From an uncultured Acidimicrobiaceae bacterium (GTDB lineage Bacteria; Actinomycetota; Acidimicrobiia; Acidimicrobiales; RAAP-2): 41,848 nt of DNA. The notes beneath the pieces were generated by a model that saw only the letters and a program-made list of their open reading frames with translations, was not told the DNA's origin and ran no database searches. Shown here in pieces: positions 8,037 through 17,177 of this stretch (position 1 is its first letter; the number at the start of each line of letters is the position of its first letter). A program made the translations under genes and the position numbers. Location: assembly GCA_903873395.1 (NCBI GenBank), contig CAIQOJ010000130.1:1-41848 (forward strand). Reading direction: 5' to 3'.

Positions 8037-8900
8037 ATGATCGAGTCCGTCCAACCGGAGCCGGGGAGGTCTCCGGCATCCCGGACAGACGCCCAGCCGC
8101 GGTTCGCCCCAGCCTCCCAGTACCGAGGTGTGCCCGATCTGGACTGGTGGCGGAATCCGACTCTGTGGGTTGGGGTGGGCATGGTGGCCGGTTGGACCAT
8201 CGGCTGGGTCGGCTACCTGACCGGTACGGTCCCAGGCTGGGCGGCGATCGCGGCCAACACGGTTGCCGATTACTTGGGATTCACCGTGATGCACGAGAGT
8301 GTCCATCGGGTCAACGTGGCCAATCGGCGCATCAACGATGCCATCGGTTGGCTTCCCGCCTTCATGCTGACGTTCACGTATCCGGTCTTCAGGATCTCCC
8401 ACATCAACCACCACGCCCACACCAACGATCCCGACCTCGACCCTGACCACTGGGTCTCCCGCCGCCCGAGGATCCTGCTGCCGTTCTGGCTGGTCACCAC
8501 CGCTATCAACTACAGGGTCCTCTGCTACCGCCACCAATGGGGCACGGTGGGCCAGCGTCGGGCCCAACAGGTGGTCGATGTCGTCCTGGTCGTAGGCACG
8601 CTGCTGGCGGCGTGGTCCGGGCACCTGATGGCTGCCCTGGTGCTCTACTGGATCCCCTGGCTGATCTCTGGGCTCTTCTTGCTCTACGCCTTCGACTTCC
8701 TTCCGCACTATCCCTTCACCAGTACCGATCGCTACCACGACACTCGGATCCAGCAAGGTCGGATCCGCCATGCGCTGCTGTTGGGCCAGAGCCATCACCT
8801 GATCCATCATCTGTGGGTCAGCGTGCCGTGGTTCTCCTACCGCAAGGTGTTTGTCGACCTCGAGCCTCAACTCCGGGCGCAAGGTGCCCGTATCGAGTAG
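8037..8900 (+). CDS. Membrane di-iron desaturase/hydroxylase (fatty acid desaturase superfamily)
   Basis: This 287-aa integral membrane protein carries the three His boxes of the superfamily: HESVH (residues about 84-88), HINHHAH (about 122-128) and HHLIHH near residue 260. Several hydrophobic segments lie around them (e.g. LWVGVGMVAGWTIGWVGYL and ALVLYWIPWLISGLFLLYAF). These His boxes bind two irons and activate O2 to desaturate or hydroxylate a lipid in the membrane. The spacing HESVH/HxxHHAH with a late HxxHH resembles the CrtR-type beta-carotene hydroxylase and acyl-lipid desaturase branch, so either a carotenoid or a fatty acid may be the substrate. No other carotenoid gene is near. It converges on the antiporter gene with only 20 bp between stops. 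Confidence 0.8.
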   Translation: MIESVQPEPGRSPASRTDAQPRFAPASQYRGVPDLDWWRNPTLWVGVGMVAGWTIGWVGYLTGTVPGWAAIAANTVADYLGFTVMHESVHRVNVANRRINDAIGWLPAFMLTFTYPVFRISHINHHAHTNDPDLDPDHWVSRRPRILLPFWLVTTAINYRVLCYRHQWGTVGQRRAQQVVDVVLVVGTLLAAWSGHLMAALVLYWIPWLISGLFLLYAFDFLPHYPFTSTDRYHDTRIQQGRIRHALLLGQSHHLIHHLWVSVPWFSYRKVFVDLEPQLRAQGARIE

Positions 8901-8920
8901 CGCAGCACCTGAACTAGTGG

Positions 8921-10222
8921 TCAGTCCTTGCCGTCGCTCGTCTTGCGGGAGTTGCCGCTCATGTTTGCGCTGGTGGGGATCCCAGGAGTGGCCTGATGCT
9001 CGGGCTTTTGGTTGGACAGCTTGGCGGTGAAGGCTCCGTAGCGGGCCGCCAGCGGGGAGGCCGACACCCCATGGGCGAGCACGCTGAAGGCAATGGTCAC
9101 GGTCACCACTGAGAGGACTCGGCTCCCGTTGGTGGGATCCAAGGTGTCGTAGGCGATCAGTCCGAAGACCACCGAGGCAAGTCCTCGTGGACCGAACCAG
9201 CCGACGAAACCGACGGTGAATCGGTCGAGGCCTGAACCGAGGAGGGAGATGGCCACCGGCACCATCCTCACCAGAGTCAGGGCGACAACTGCGAATACGT
9301 AGTCCCACCAGTGCGCTTCTTGGAATCCGGGGACGAGCATGGCGGCTCCGAAGATCAGCCACACCAGGAGCGACAGCAGCCCTCCAGACTCCTCGGCGAA
9401 CTCGACCACCGCTTCGAGGTCGATGCGCACGACCGCCCCGAAGGACATGCCGGCGATGAAGGCGGCCACGAATCCGTTGCCGTGGGCCTCGATGGAAGCG
9501 CTGTACGCAAAGAGGGCGAGACCGAGAGCCACCAGCGAACGGAACCCCGGGGCACTCCACCCACGGGCCACAACCTGCGTGAGAACCCACCCGCCTCCCG
9601 CACCGACGGCGATGCCGATGCCGGCACCGATGGCCAAGGCGGTGACCGCGTTGGACAGCGAATGCGCGTGCGCCATCTCGGTGCTGACCGCACCGGCCAA
9701 GAAGAGGTTGACGAACGGGGTGGCGATGCCGTCGTTGAGGCCACTCTCGACGTTGATGAGCCGTCGAATCCGGTTGGGGATCCTGGTGTCGCTCATGATC
9801 GCCGCTCCGAGTGCAGCGTCGGTGGGGGCAACGATGGCCCCGATGGAGGCAGCGACCCACAATGAGATGCCAGGGATGATGCCGAAGGCGGTTGCTGTCC
9901 CAAAGCCGATGGTGAGAGGAAGGCCGATGGCCAGCAGTCGGACCGGTAGGCCGATATCCGCCCGAAGCCGGTGGATGTTCACCCGCGACGCGTCAGTGAA
10001 GAGCACCAGCGCAAGGGTGACTTCGGCCAGGGATTTGATCGTTTCCGAGTGAGGACTGAAGTGGACCAGAGCGATGGGCCCGTGGGTTGCCGCCAAGCCC
10101 ATCACCACGAAGGCGATCGGTGCACTGATGTAGAAGCGTTGGAGTCGACCGGAAAGTACCGACCAGAGGACGATGCATGCGGCCGTGATGGCCAGCACGC
10201 CGGTATCGAGGCCGTGACTCAT
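8921..10222 (-). CDS. Na+(K+)/H+ antiporter, CPA1/NhaP type
   Basis: This 433-aa polytopic membrane protein shows the cation:proton antiporter pattern: repeated hydrophobic helices, ALVLFTDASRVN, GAIVAPTDAALGAAIM (the unwound TM4-like PTD) and NVESGLNDGIATPF with the ND pair of the ion site. It exchanges cytoplasmic Na+ or K+ for protons across the cell membrane. The ATG at 10222 (MSHGLDTGV) starts the protein close to the first helix; the open frame upstream to 10315 adds an unlikely hydrophilic leader. A short charged tail ends the protein. It is transcribed alone. Ion preference cannot be read from sequence. Confidence 0.9.
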   Translation of the reverse strand: MSHGLDTGVLAITAACIVLWSVLSGRLQRFYISAPIAFVVMGLAATHGPIALVHFSPHSETIKSLAEVTLALVLFTDASRVNIHRLRADIGLPVRLLAIGLPLTIGFGTATAFGIIPGISLWVAASIGAIVAPTDAALGAAIMSDTRIPNRIRRLINVESGLNDGIATPFVNLFLAGAVSTEMAHAHSLSNAVTALAIGAGIGIAVGAGGGWVLTQVVARGWSAPGFRSLVALGLALFAYSASIEAHGNGFVAAFIAGMSFGAVVRIDLEAVVEFAEESGGLLSLLVWLIFGAAMLVPGFQEAHWWDYVFAVVALTLVRMVPVAISLLGSGLDRFTVGFVGWFGPRGLASVVFGLIAYDTLDPTNGSRVLSVVTVTIAFSVLAHGVSASPLAARYGAFTAKLSNQKPEHQATPGIPTSANMSGNSRKTSDGKD

Positions 10223-10375
10223 CGGATTCTGACTGCGACGCTCAGTACGTGGAAGATCACTCCATGTTTCTAGCCCGACGGCGCCCACGCCGTGATCGTC
10301 GCAGGTGATGGCCAAGGAGCGCGCATGTGTGCGCCTGATCGGAAACCAAGGGATCTACTCAACTGCTGCGAGCGG

Positions 10376-10411
10376 GGCTGCGGGTGAGGCTGCGGGTGGG
10401 GCTGCCGGTGG
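10376..10411. repeat. 3 x 12-bp tandem repeat in an intergenic region
   Basis: Units ggctgcgggtga, ggctgcgggtgg and ggctgccggtgg (10376-10411) lie between the antiporter and SnoaL-like genes. The rest of 10223-10511 shows no gene. Confidence 0.85.
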
Positions 10412-10511
10412 ATGGCCATGGTGCTGGATGGGGCACAATGGCGGCTCCGATCGGGGTAGGAGCACGTGGAGAAACTGAGTTGCCCGTGCCTCGCATGACT
10501 AAGGGGGACCG

Positions 10512-10838
10512 ATGTCCGTAGACGAGACTAAAGCCGTGGTCGAGCACCACCTGGAAGCACTCCATGCCGGTGATATCGATCGAGTGATGGAGGACTACAC
10601 CGACGAGTCGATCTTCATCATCAACCTCGGTGGCGTCTTCAAGGGAGCTGAAGCCATCCGTCCATTCTTTGAGGCATCGGGCTCGATGCCCGGGTTCGTA
10701 GAGACGGCATCGTTCACCGAGGGCGACGCCCATTACGTCACCTGGACGGCCGACGGCATCTCGCTCGGCTCGGACACCCTGGTCGTGCGCGATGGCAAGA
10801 TCGTCCTGCAGACCGTGGTGGTCGTGCTCGCTTCCTGA
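10512..10838 (+). CDS. SnoaL-like / NTF2-fold protein
   Basis: This 108-aa protein has the pattern of the NTF2-like superfamily: an N-terminal helix VVEHHLEALHAGDIDRVMEDYTDESIFI, then GVFKGAEAIRPFFEAS, and antiparallel strands ending HYVTWTADGISLGSDTLVVRDGKI. Members are small alpha+beta barrels that act as isomerases, hydrolases or ligand-binding proteins. The start is backed by AAGGGGGA upstream of ATG 10512. It is followed by a bidirectional terminator and stands alone, so the context gives no substrate. Confidence 0.85.
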   Translation: MSVDETKAVVEHHLEALHAGDIDRVMEDYTDESIFIINLGGVFKGAEAIRPFFEASGSMPGFVETASFTEGDAHYVTWTADGISLGSDTLVVRDGKIVLQTVVVVLAS

Positions 10839-10844
10839 AGCCAT

Positions 10845-10879
10845 CACCTCTGATCCCGGTCGGCCCGGGATCAGAGGTG
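10845..10879. terminator. Bidirectional hairpin terminator
   Basis: A perfect 15-bp stem (10845-10859 with 10865-10879) with a 5-nt loop sits between the stops of the convergent SnoaL-like and MMPL genes (10838 and 10886), so it can serve both. Confidence 0.85.
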
Positions 10880-10885
10880 GCTTGT

Positions 10886-13117
10886 TCAGACCAGTACGGC
10901 TTCGGGAGTGGGTGCCGCTGGACCGCCACCTGAGTGGGGCCCGGCTTCTCCGCCGTCGTCACCCTCGGGATCGATGGTGACGTGGGGGAGCAACCGGTCG
11001 AGCCACGAGGGGAGCCACCAGTTGGCCTTCCCGAACAGGAACATCAACGCGGGCACGATGGCCATGCGAATGAACACGGCATCCATCACGATGCCGCCGG
11101 CCAAGCCCAGGCCGAACTCCTTGATGACGGTAATTCCGCCGAGGATGAAGGCACCGAACACCAGGATCATGATGAGGGCCGCCGCCGTGATGGTTTTGCC
11201 CGTGGCAGCAAGACCGTTGCGCACTGCCGTGCGGTTGTCTCCCGACTTCAACCACTCCTCGTGAATACGGCTGATCAGGAAGACCTCGTAGTCCATGGAC
11301 AGGCCGAAGAGGATGGCGAACATCATCACCGGCAAGAAGGCCTCGATCGGTCCGGTCCGATACACCTGCAACACGTTGTCGAACCACCCCCACTGGAATA
11401 CGGCGACCAAGATGCCGAAAGCGGCAGCGATCGACAGCAGGTTCATGCACGCCGCGGTCAACGGGATCAAGAGACTGCGAAACACCAAGGTCAACAACAG
11501 GAACGACAGGAGGACCACGAGGCCGACGAAGAGCGGGAGTTTGGAGGTGAGCACCTGGGCGAAGTCGGAGAAGATCGCCGTGATCCCGCCCACGTAGACC
11601 GTGGTGCCCGTTCCGTCCACCACGCCGGGGATGGTCGAAGATCTCAGATGGTCGATCAGGTCGTTGGTGGCTGCGGACTGGGGCGCGGAATCCGGGTACA
11701 CCATGATGAGCGACACCTGCTGGCCGTCCTTGGCGGGAAGATCGATCGGCGGCATCACGGTGGCGACATCAGGTTGGGTGCGGATGGCGGCCGCCAAACG
11801 GTCGAGCGTGGCCGTGTCGGCATGGCCGGCATGGACGGCCACGAGTTGGAGGGGGCCGTTGAACCCGGCGCCGAATCCTGCGGCCAACAGGTCGTAGGCC
11901 TGGCGGGTCGTCTGCGTCTTCGGGTCGTTGCCCTGATCGGCATGACCGAGTCGGAGCTGGAAGAAGGGAATCGAGACCAAGACGACCACGATCATGGCGG
12001 CCACGGCGGGCAGCACAGGACGACGTCGGATGAAGTCGGCCCACTTCGGCCAGAACCCTTTGCTTCCTGCTCCGACGATCCGGGGGCCGTTGGCGGCTAG
12101 GTCCTTCTTCTGCTTGCGGCTCAGCACCTTTGGACCGATGAATCCGAGCATCGCCGGCAGAAGGGTCAAGGCGGCCAGCATGGTGAAGGCCACGCCGATG
12201 GAAGCGGCCACGGCTAGGCCGTAGAGGAAGGACACGCCAAGGGCGAACATACCCAGGAGGGCGATGCAGACGATGATGCCGGCGAACAAGACGGCTCGAC
12301 CTGACGTGTCGACGGCGGTGATGATCGAGGACTCAACGTCATTGCCGGCAATCAGGCCCTGTCTGTGCCGGGTGACGATAAACAGGGCGTAGTCGACGCC
12401 CACGCCAAGGCCGATGAGCAAGACGAGCTCGATCGAGAAGTCCGGCATCTTCACAATGTTGGACAGCAGGCCGATCACGCCGATGGCGGTCCCGAGCGAT
12501 GCCATGGCCGACAAGATGGGCAGGGCCATGGCGAAGAAGGACCCGAACACCAAGAACAGCACGATGCCAGCCAGGATCACGCCGGGCAGGGTGCCGCCGA
12601 TGGACGGCCGGGCTGCCTGTTCGGCGATCTGGCCAGCTACTGCTATCTGAAGACCTGGTTCGGCTGCCGAGGTGGCCACGGTCACAAAGTCCTCGGACTG
12701 CGTGGTGGTCAGCCCCTGGTTCTCCACGGAGAAGGTCACCGTGGCGAACGCCGTGGTCCCATTCGCCGAGATCTGACGGGCACCGAAGGGCCCATAGGGA
12801 CTCTGGACCTTGGAGACCTTGGGGAAGGCGGCAACCTTGGCCAGCATGGCTTCGACTCGCTGACGGACAGCGGGATCGGTCACCTTGGCGCCGTTGGTGG
12901 TGTGCACGACGATCTGTTCTTCGTCGCCGGCCTGACCGGGGGCTGCGGACTTCAGGAGATCCAGGGCCTGGGTGGACTCGGTATGGGGCAGGGAGAACCC
13001 GTTGGAGTAGGCGGTCCCCAAGGTTTGGGACAGGATGCTGGCGGCCAGCAGAGCGCCGAGCCAGGCAAGAGCAACGATGCGTCGATGGCGCACGCACCAG
13101 CGGGCGAGGGCAGACAT
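10886..13117 (-). CDS. MMPL/RND-family membrane transporter
   Basis: This 743-aa protein has the two-fold RND architecture. Each half has one N-terminal helix (e.g. RRIVALAWLGALLAASILS), a large extracytoplasmic domain, and a bundle of helices. The TM4-like motifs GVGVDYALFIVTRHR and GLSMDYEVFLISRIHEEW carry the Asp-Tyr pairs that relay protons in the MmpL family. In Actinobacteria these proteins export lipids or drugs across the cytoplasmic membrane using proton-motive force. The start ATG 13117 has AGGAG upstream. The C-terminus is a Gly/Pro-rich cytoplasmic tail. It is a single gene facing the SnoaL-like gene across a terminator, so the cargo is unknown. Confidence 0.93.
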   Translation of the reverse strand: MSALARWCVRHRRIVALAWLGALLAASILSQTLGTAYSNGFSLPHTESTQALDLLKSAAPGQAGDEEQIVVHTTNGAKVTDPAVRQRVEAMLAKVAAFPKVSKVQSPYGPFGARQISANGTTAFATVTFSVENQGLTTTQSEDFVTVATSAAEPGLQIAVAGQIAEQAARPSIGGTLPGVILAGIVLFLVFGSFFAMALPILSAMASLGTAIGVIGLLSNIVKMPDFSIELVLLIGLGVGVDYALFIVTRHRQGLIAGNDVESSIITAVDTSGRAVLFAGIIVCIALLGMFALGVSFLYGLAVAASIGVAFTMLAALTLLPAMLGFIGPKVLSRKQKKDLAANGPRIVGAGSKGFWPKWADFIRRRPVLPAVAAMIVVVLVSIPFFQLRLGHADQGNDPKTQTTRQAYDLLAAGFGAGFNGPLQLVAVHAGHADTATLDRLAAAIRTQPDVATVMPPIDLPAKDGQQVSLIMVYPDSAPQSAATNDLIDHLRSSTIPGVVDGTGTTVYVGGITAIFSDFAQVLTSKLPLFVGLVVLLSFLLLTLVFRSLLIPLTAACMNLLSIAAAFGILVAVFQWGWFDNVLQVYRTGPIEAFLPVMMFAILFGLSMDYEVFLISRIHEEWLKSGDNRTAVRNGLAATGKTITAAALIMILVFGAFILGGITVIKEFGLGLAGGIVMDAVFIRMAIVPALMFLFGKANWWLPSWLDRLLPHVTIDPEGDDGGEAGPHSGGGPAAPTPEAVLV

Positions 13118-13351
13118 GGTGAGAGGAACTCCTGTGGGGGGTCAGGTTGTTGTTGCCGTCAACGCCGGGGGGAACGGCGGGGCACCCAAGGTGTTCGGTG
13201 CGGCCACGACGACGTAGTAGACCCCATTGTCCCTCATGCGAGACCGATCGGTGGCGCGCCACCTCGGCGGGCGGGTGGGGGCGTGCAGAGGCGCCGACCG
13301 TGACCGACGAACGTGTCAGGCTGCCCCGCCCGGTTCGGCCATGATTGGAGC

Positions 13352-14137
13352 ATGGTTGCTGCTTCCCGTCTCGTGCCCCTCGAGGGCGCCTTCAACTTCC
13401 GAGACCTCGGGGGCTACCTCGGGACCGATCACCGGGAGACCAGGTGGGGCCGCCTCTATCGCAGTGACACCCTGCACGAGTTGACGGCGAGCGATGTCGA
13501 ACGGTTGGTGGGCATGGGGCTCCGCACGGTGGTCGATCTGCGCACCGAGCGGGAGTTGGCTCGCACCGGGCGAGGTCCGCTCGAACCTCATGACGTCGAC
13601 TTCCGGCATCTGGCTGTCGTGAAGGAAGGGGTGGCGGGCGAGCAGACCGGTGAAGGAGCATCGGACCGAGAGGCGCTGGCCGCTCCAGCACCGGCTGGCG
13701 ATGACCTCGCCGAGCGCTACCTCTGGTACCTCGATGTTGGGCGTGATGCCTTGGCCGAGGCGCTGACCATGCTCGGTGACGATGCCAACTACCCCTTGGT
13801 ATTCCATTGCGCGGCGGGCAAGGACCGAACCGGTGTCCTAGCTGCTCTGGTGCTCGAGATCTGTGGAGTCGCCCCCGACGTCATCGTGGCTGACTATGTG
13901 ATCACGGCAGAGCGGATCGGTTTCATCATGGATCGCTACCGGGCTGATCCCCGATTCGCCGAACGGGTGGCCAAGGTGCCTGCTTCTCGCTTCAGTGTCG
14001 AGGCACCGACGATGATCCAGTTTCTCTCCGAGCTCGGCGCTCGCCACGGCGGGGCGCGAGCGTGGGCTCTGGAGGCCGGCGTGCCGCTTGTGGCACTCGA
14101 CGCCCTGCCTGAATTGCTGCTCGAGCCTCTGGGCTGA
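13352..14137 (+). CDS. Protein-tyrosine phosphatase, MptpB/lipid-phosphatase-like
   Basis: This 261-aa protein has the conserved N-terminal NFRDLGGY motif and the P-loop HCAAGKDRTG (nucleophilic Cys near residue 153) of the Y_phosphatase3 family. The Lys/Asp after the first Gly is characteristic of MptpB-like enzymes with phosphotyrosine, phosphoserine/threonine and phosphoinositide activity. I prefer ATG 13352 (VAASRLVPLEGAFNFRDL); a GTG at 13313 in the same frame would add 13 residues. No secretion signal is seen. The next gene follows in the same direction after 117 bp but may have its own promoter. Confidence 0.9.
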   Translation: MVAASRLVPLEGAFNFRDLGGYLGTDHRETRWGRLYRSDTLHELTASDVERLVGMGLRTVVDLRTERELARTGRGPLEPHDVDFRHLAVVKEGVAGEQTGEGASDREALAAPAPAGDDLAERYLWYLDVGRDALAEALTMLGDDANYPLVFHCAAGKDRTGVLAALVLEICGVAPDVIVADYVITAERIGFIMDRYRADPRFAERVAKVPASRFSVEAPTMIQFLSELGARHGGARAWALEAGVPLVALDALPELLLEPLG

Positions 14138-14242
14138 GTGGCTCCGGCCAACCGCGGGTTGCCGGCCTGCTGCAGGAACCAGGCGCCTACGGGTCGAGCA
14201 CGACCGTGTCGGTCCTGACTGCCAATCGTCACATCTGAGCCC

Positions 14243-14248
14243 TACAAT
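14243..14248 (+). promoter_or_regulatory. Possible -10 element, leaderless start for the next gene
   Basis: TACAAT lies 6 nt before the ATG at 14255, which would put transcription start at or next to the start codon; no Shine-Dalgarno is present. Leaderless mRNAs are common in Actinobacteria. No good -35 is seen at the usual distance. Confidence 0.4.
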
Positions 14249-14254
14249 TGGGTT

Positions 14255-14929
14255 ATGTCTGCCTCCCTGCTCGAGGTGCTCGCTGTCGGCACCCTCCTGG
14301 TTCTGCTCGCTGGAACGGCCGCAGTCGCCGTAGGGGGCTACCTGGCGTGGCGCGTCCTCCGTCGGCGCTACCGCTCGTTCCGCTCCCACGGAGCAGTGTT
14401 GGGAGCCACGGCGCTCTGGCAGACCGCTTCTTCCACTCGGTGGGGCCGAGGCGACGTTCCGGCGAATCCAGCCGAGTTGGCGGGGTCCACATCCGGTCAG
14501 GTCCGCAGGATCCTGTGGCGCGGGGTCGATGCGGCAGTGGCCGCGGTGCGGACTGCAGATGACGTCGGTGCGGTCGTGGCTGACCTGCCAAGCCTGAGCC
14601 ACCGACTCGAAGCGGCAGCCCTTGATCTCGACAAGGTCCTCCGCATCGATCCGGCCGGTCGCGTGCCTGCGACCGTGGCCGAGCAGGTCGCTGAAGTCCT
14701 TCGTGCAGCCGCCGATATTCGTGGTGCGGCCCAGATGTCAGCCGGAGATGTCGCCGGCGAGCGAGTACGAAACCTGACGGCGGAGGCCGCCCACGAACTT
14801 CACCTCCTCGATGTCGGTTTGGCCTCGATGCGGGCAACCGGACCAGCGGCAACACCGAACGCTGCGCCAACGACGCCCTACGAGTTGGCGAGCCTCCCCG
14901 TGCTGCCTGAGCCTCCCCGTGCTTCCTGA
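14255..14929 (+). CDS. Membrane-anchored protein of unknown function
   Basis: I do not recognise this 224-aa protein. One hydrophobic segment (about residues 5-32, LLEVLAVGTLLVLLAGTAAV and on) is followed by Arg-rich WRVLRRRYRS, suggesting a single N-terminal anchor with the rest in the cytoplasm. The soluble part is Ala-rich and helical, with possible coiled coil (about residues 90-195). The last 14 codons come from a 2 x 19-bp duplication (14890-14927). Without the second copy the frame would end PEPPRSV instead of PEPPRAS, so both versions stop within a few codons. No neighbour suggests a role. Confidence 0.75.
   Translation: MSASLLEVLAVGTLLVLLAGTAAVAVGGYLAWRVLRRRYRSFRSHGAVLGATALWQTASSTRWGRGDVPANPAELAGSTSGQVRRILWRGVDAAVAAVRTADDVGAVVADLPSLSHRLEAAALDLDKVLRIDPAGRVPATVAEQVAEVLRAAADIRGAAQMSAGDVAGERVRNLTAEAAHELHLLDVGLASMRATGPAATPNAAPTTPYELASLPVLPEPPRAS
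14890..14927. repeat. 2 x 19-bp tandem duplication at a gene's 3' end
   Basis: Copies 14890-14908 and 14909-14927 differ at one base. The length is not a multiple of three, so the duplication changes the last residues and the stop codon of the unknown membrane protein gene. Confidence 0.9.
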
Positions 14930-15109
14930 GCCGCCTCGCAGCGTGTGACTTGCCCGTCGAAGCCGACGGTGGCCCAGAAGCGAGGAACCTTCAGGGAATG
15001 ATCGGCAGGGACTACACGGCCACATGCACGTCCCCTTTGACGGGAGTTCTCCTGACGCCGGGTGTTCGGGTGGGAAGTGGCAGTCCGACCGAACGACTGC
15101 TGCAGATCG

Positions 15110-16447
15110 TCAGTCGAGTGCCGTGTGCACGGCATCGGCCAGCACGGCCAGCCCATCGGCCAAGAGCCCATCGGTGATGACGAGCGGAGGCAGGAGCCGA
15201 ACGATGTTGCCGTAGCTTCCGCAAGAGAGAGTCACCACACCAGCCCGATGACAGGCGGCAACGATGCGCTTGGCTGCATCGGCATCGGGCTCGGATGTTC
15301 CGGGCCGAACAAACTCCATGGCCATCATCGCACCGCGACCTCGGATGTCGCCGATTCCCTGCAGGTCTGCCTGGAGTCCACGCAGCGTTTCAGTAACGGT
15401 GGCGCCGATCCGGCGTGCCGCCGCGGCGAGGTCATCACGCTGCATGACCTCGATCGACGCCAGGGCCGACACGCAGGCGACGGGGTTGCCGCCGTAGGTC
15501 CCGCCCAAGCCACCGCTGTGGACGGACTCCATGATGTCGGCCCGGCCGGTGACGGCGGCCAACGGCATCCCGCCGGCCATCGCCTTGGCCGTCGTGATCA
15601 GATCGGGTACGACACCTTCGTCGTCGCAGGCGAACCAGTCGCCGGTTCGACAGAACCCCGTCTGGACCTCATCGGCCACGAAGAGGACGCCGTTGGCCCG
15701 GCACCACTCGGCCAGAGCCGGGAGGAAACCAGGTGCGGGAACGATGAAGCCCCCTTCCCCCTGGATGGGCTCGATGACCAGGCAGCCCGTGTTGGCCACA
15801 CCTACCTGGCGCTCGATGAGCTCGATGGCCCGCTCGGCTGCTTCTTCACCGGTCATGCCTTCGGGGTCTCGGTAGGGGTAGGACATGGGGACCCGGTAGA
15901 CCTCCGAGGCGAACGGCCCCATCCGGTCCTTGTACGGCATGTTTTTGGCGGTCAGGGCCATGGTGAGATTGGTGCGCCCGTGGTAGGCGTGGTCGAAGAC
16001 CACGACGCCGGCACGACCGGTGGCATGGCGGGCGATCTTGACGGCGTTCTCGACAGCCTCGGCTCCGGAGTTGAAAAGCGCACTGCGCTTGTCGTGGTCT
16101 CCGGGGGTGACGGCTGCCAGGGCCTCACAGACCGCCACATACTGCTCGTAGGGGCTGACCATGAAGCAGGTGTGGGAGAACTCGGCCACCTGGCGTTGGA
16201 CGGCAGCCACGATGTCGGGATGGGCGTGTCCGATGCTGGCGACGGCGATCCCTGCACCCAGGTCGATCAACTGGTTCCCGTCCACGTCGACAAGGATGGC
16301 TCCAGCACCACGTGCGACATAGAGCGGGTAGACCGAACTCACCCCAGATGCCACAGCGGCCCGACGCCGAGCATCGAGCTCGTTCGATAGCGGCCCTGGC
16401 AGTTCGGTGACGAGACGACGTTCTTGGTCGATGATCGCTGTATCCAC
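15110..16447 (-). CDS. gabT: 4-aminobutyrate aminotransferase-like class III PLP enzyme
   Basis: This 445-aa protein belongs to the class III aminotransferases. It has the GAEAVENAVKIAR segment for PLP phosphate, FDHAYHGRTN, the EPIQGEGGF strand, the PLP-contacting Asp in FVADEVQTGF and the Schiff-base Lys in TTAKAMAGGMPLAAV. Sequence pattern and length fit GabT, which moves the amino group of 4-aminobutyrate to 2-oxoglutarate giving succinate semialdehyde; related enzymes use other omega-amines. The GTG start at 16447 gives a normal N-terminus (PGPLSNELDARR). No gabD is adjacent; the aldehyde dehydrogenase at 6.4-7.9 kb could in principle supply that step but is 7 kb away. Activity on GABA is likely, not proven. 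Confidence 0.85.
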   Translation of the reverse strand: MDTAIIDQERRLVTELPGPLSNELDARRRAAVASGVSSVYPLYVARGAGAILVDVDGNQLIDLGAGIAVASIGHAHPDIVAAVQRQVAEFSHTCFMVSPYEQYVAVCEALAAVTPGDHDKRSALFNSGAEAVENAVKIARHATGRAGVVVFDHAYHGRTNLTMALTAKNMPYKDRMGPFASEVYRVPMSYPYRDPEGMTGEEAAERAIELIERQVGVANTGCLVIEPIQGEGGFIVPAPGFLPALAEWCRANGVLFVADEVQTGFCRTGDWFACDDEGVVPDLITTAKAMAGGMPLAAVTGRADIMESVHSGGLGGTYGGNPVACVSALASIEVMQRDDLAAAARRIGATVTETLRGLQADLQGIGDIRGRGAMMAMEFVRPGTSEPDADAAKRIVAACHRAGVVTLSCGSYGNIVRLLPPLVITDGLLADGLAVLADAVHTALD

Positions 16448-16547
16448 GACGGGAACAGTACTGGACGTCCAACTTGTCCGCCCAGAGAGTTGGGCAGTTC
16501 ATTCGGACAACTGATCGCTGCGGGGTCCATCCACTACGGTCCATGGC

Positions 16548-17177
16548 GTGCATCAGCCGATCTTCACCACCGGCCCGCTGGCGATGGACCGCAGAGTCCG
16601 AGACGAAGTCGGCGCCCTCGGTGCCCGGGCCTTCTTCGACGACCCGTTCTTCCGCCACCTCTCCGAAGAGCCCCTGTTGCGGGCGCGAGGTCTGGGCCTC
16701 TACATGCGCAGCCATGTGACCGCACTAGGAGATGCGGCAGTGGCGTCTGGCGCTCGGGACCGCTCGGGACTCTTGGTTGGCGCAGCCGTCTGGCAGCGGC
16801 CAGGGACCAATCCGCTCCCCTGGATGGCCCAGGTCCGGGAGATGGCCGGTTCGGGATGGGCGCTCATCCCGCGTCCCCTGTCACTCATCGTCGGCTTGCG
16901 CTATGTCCTGGCCGTCGAGCGAGCCCGCCCCCGGGAGGAGCACTGGTATCTCTCGCTGCTGGCCACCGACCCCACGCTGTGGCGTCGGGGTGTGGGGACT
17001 GCACTTTTGGAGCCCGGCCTCGAGAGGGTGGACGCCGACGGGCTGCCTTGCTACCTCGAGACTCAGAAAGAGTCGAACCTCGCCTACTACCGACGCTTCG
17101 GGTTCGAAGAGACCCAACGACTCACGCCCGACTCCAAGGGCCCACCTCTGTTCACCATGACCCGCCCGGCTCGCTAG
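16548..17177 (+). CDS. GNAT-family N-acetyltransferase
   Basis: This 209-aa protein has the GNAT core: EEHWYLSLLATDPTLWRRGVGTALLEPGL, containing the acetyl-CoA pyrophosphate loop (RRGVGTAL), followed by LETQKESNLAYYRRFGFEET, the strand-helix that closes the fold. The start is the GTG at 16548; an ATG five bases earlier is out of frame. These enzymes transfer an acetyl group from acetyl-CoA to an amine, often detoxifying or modifying a small molecule. The stop overlaps the stop of the convergent gene by 4 bp (CTAG). The substrate is unknown. Confidence 0.88.
   Translation: MHQPIFTTGPLAMDRRVRDEVGALGARAFFDDPFFRHLSEEPLLRARGLGLYMRSHVTALGDAAVASGARDRSGLLVGAAVWQRPGTNPLPWMAQVREMAGSGWALIPRPLSLIVGLRYVLAVERARPREEHWYLSLLATDPTLWRRGVGTALLEPGLERVDADGLPCYLETQKESNLAYYRRFGFEETQRLTPDSKGPPLFTMTRPAR

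Noticed and set aside
7968-9860. Minus-strand frame of 630 codons across the desaturase and antiporter
   Set aside because: It covers the opposite strand of the desaturase gene and a shifted frame of the antiporter; Arg/His-rich, no domain.
10934-12100. Plus-strand frame of 388 codons over the MMPL gene
   Set aside because: Shadow of the transporter gene; no recognisable protein and no ribosome-binding site.
15062-16390. Plus-strand frame of 442 codons over gabT
   Set aside because: Shadow of the aminotransferase gene; Gly/His/Asp-rich artefact sequence.
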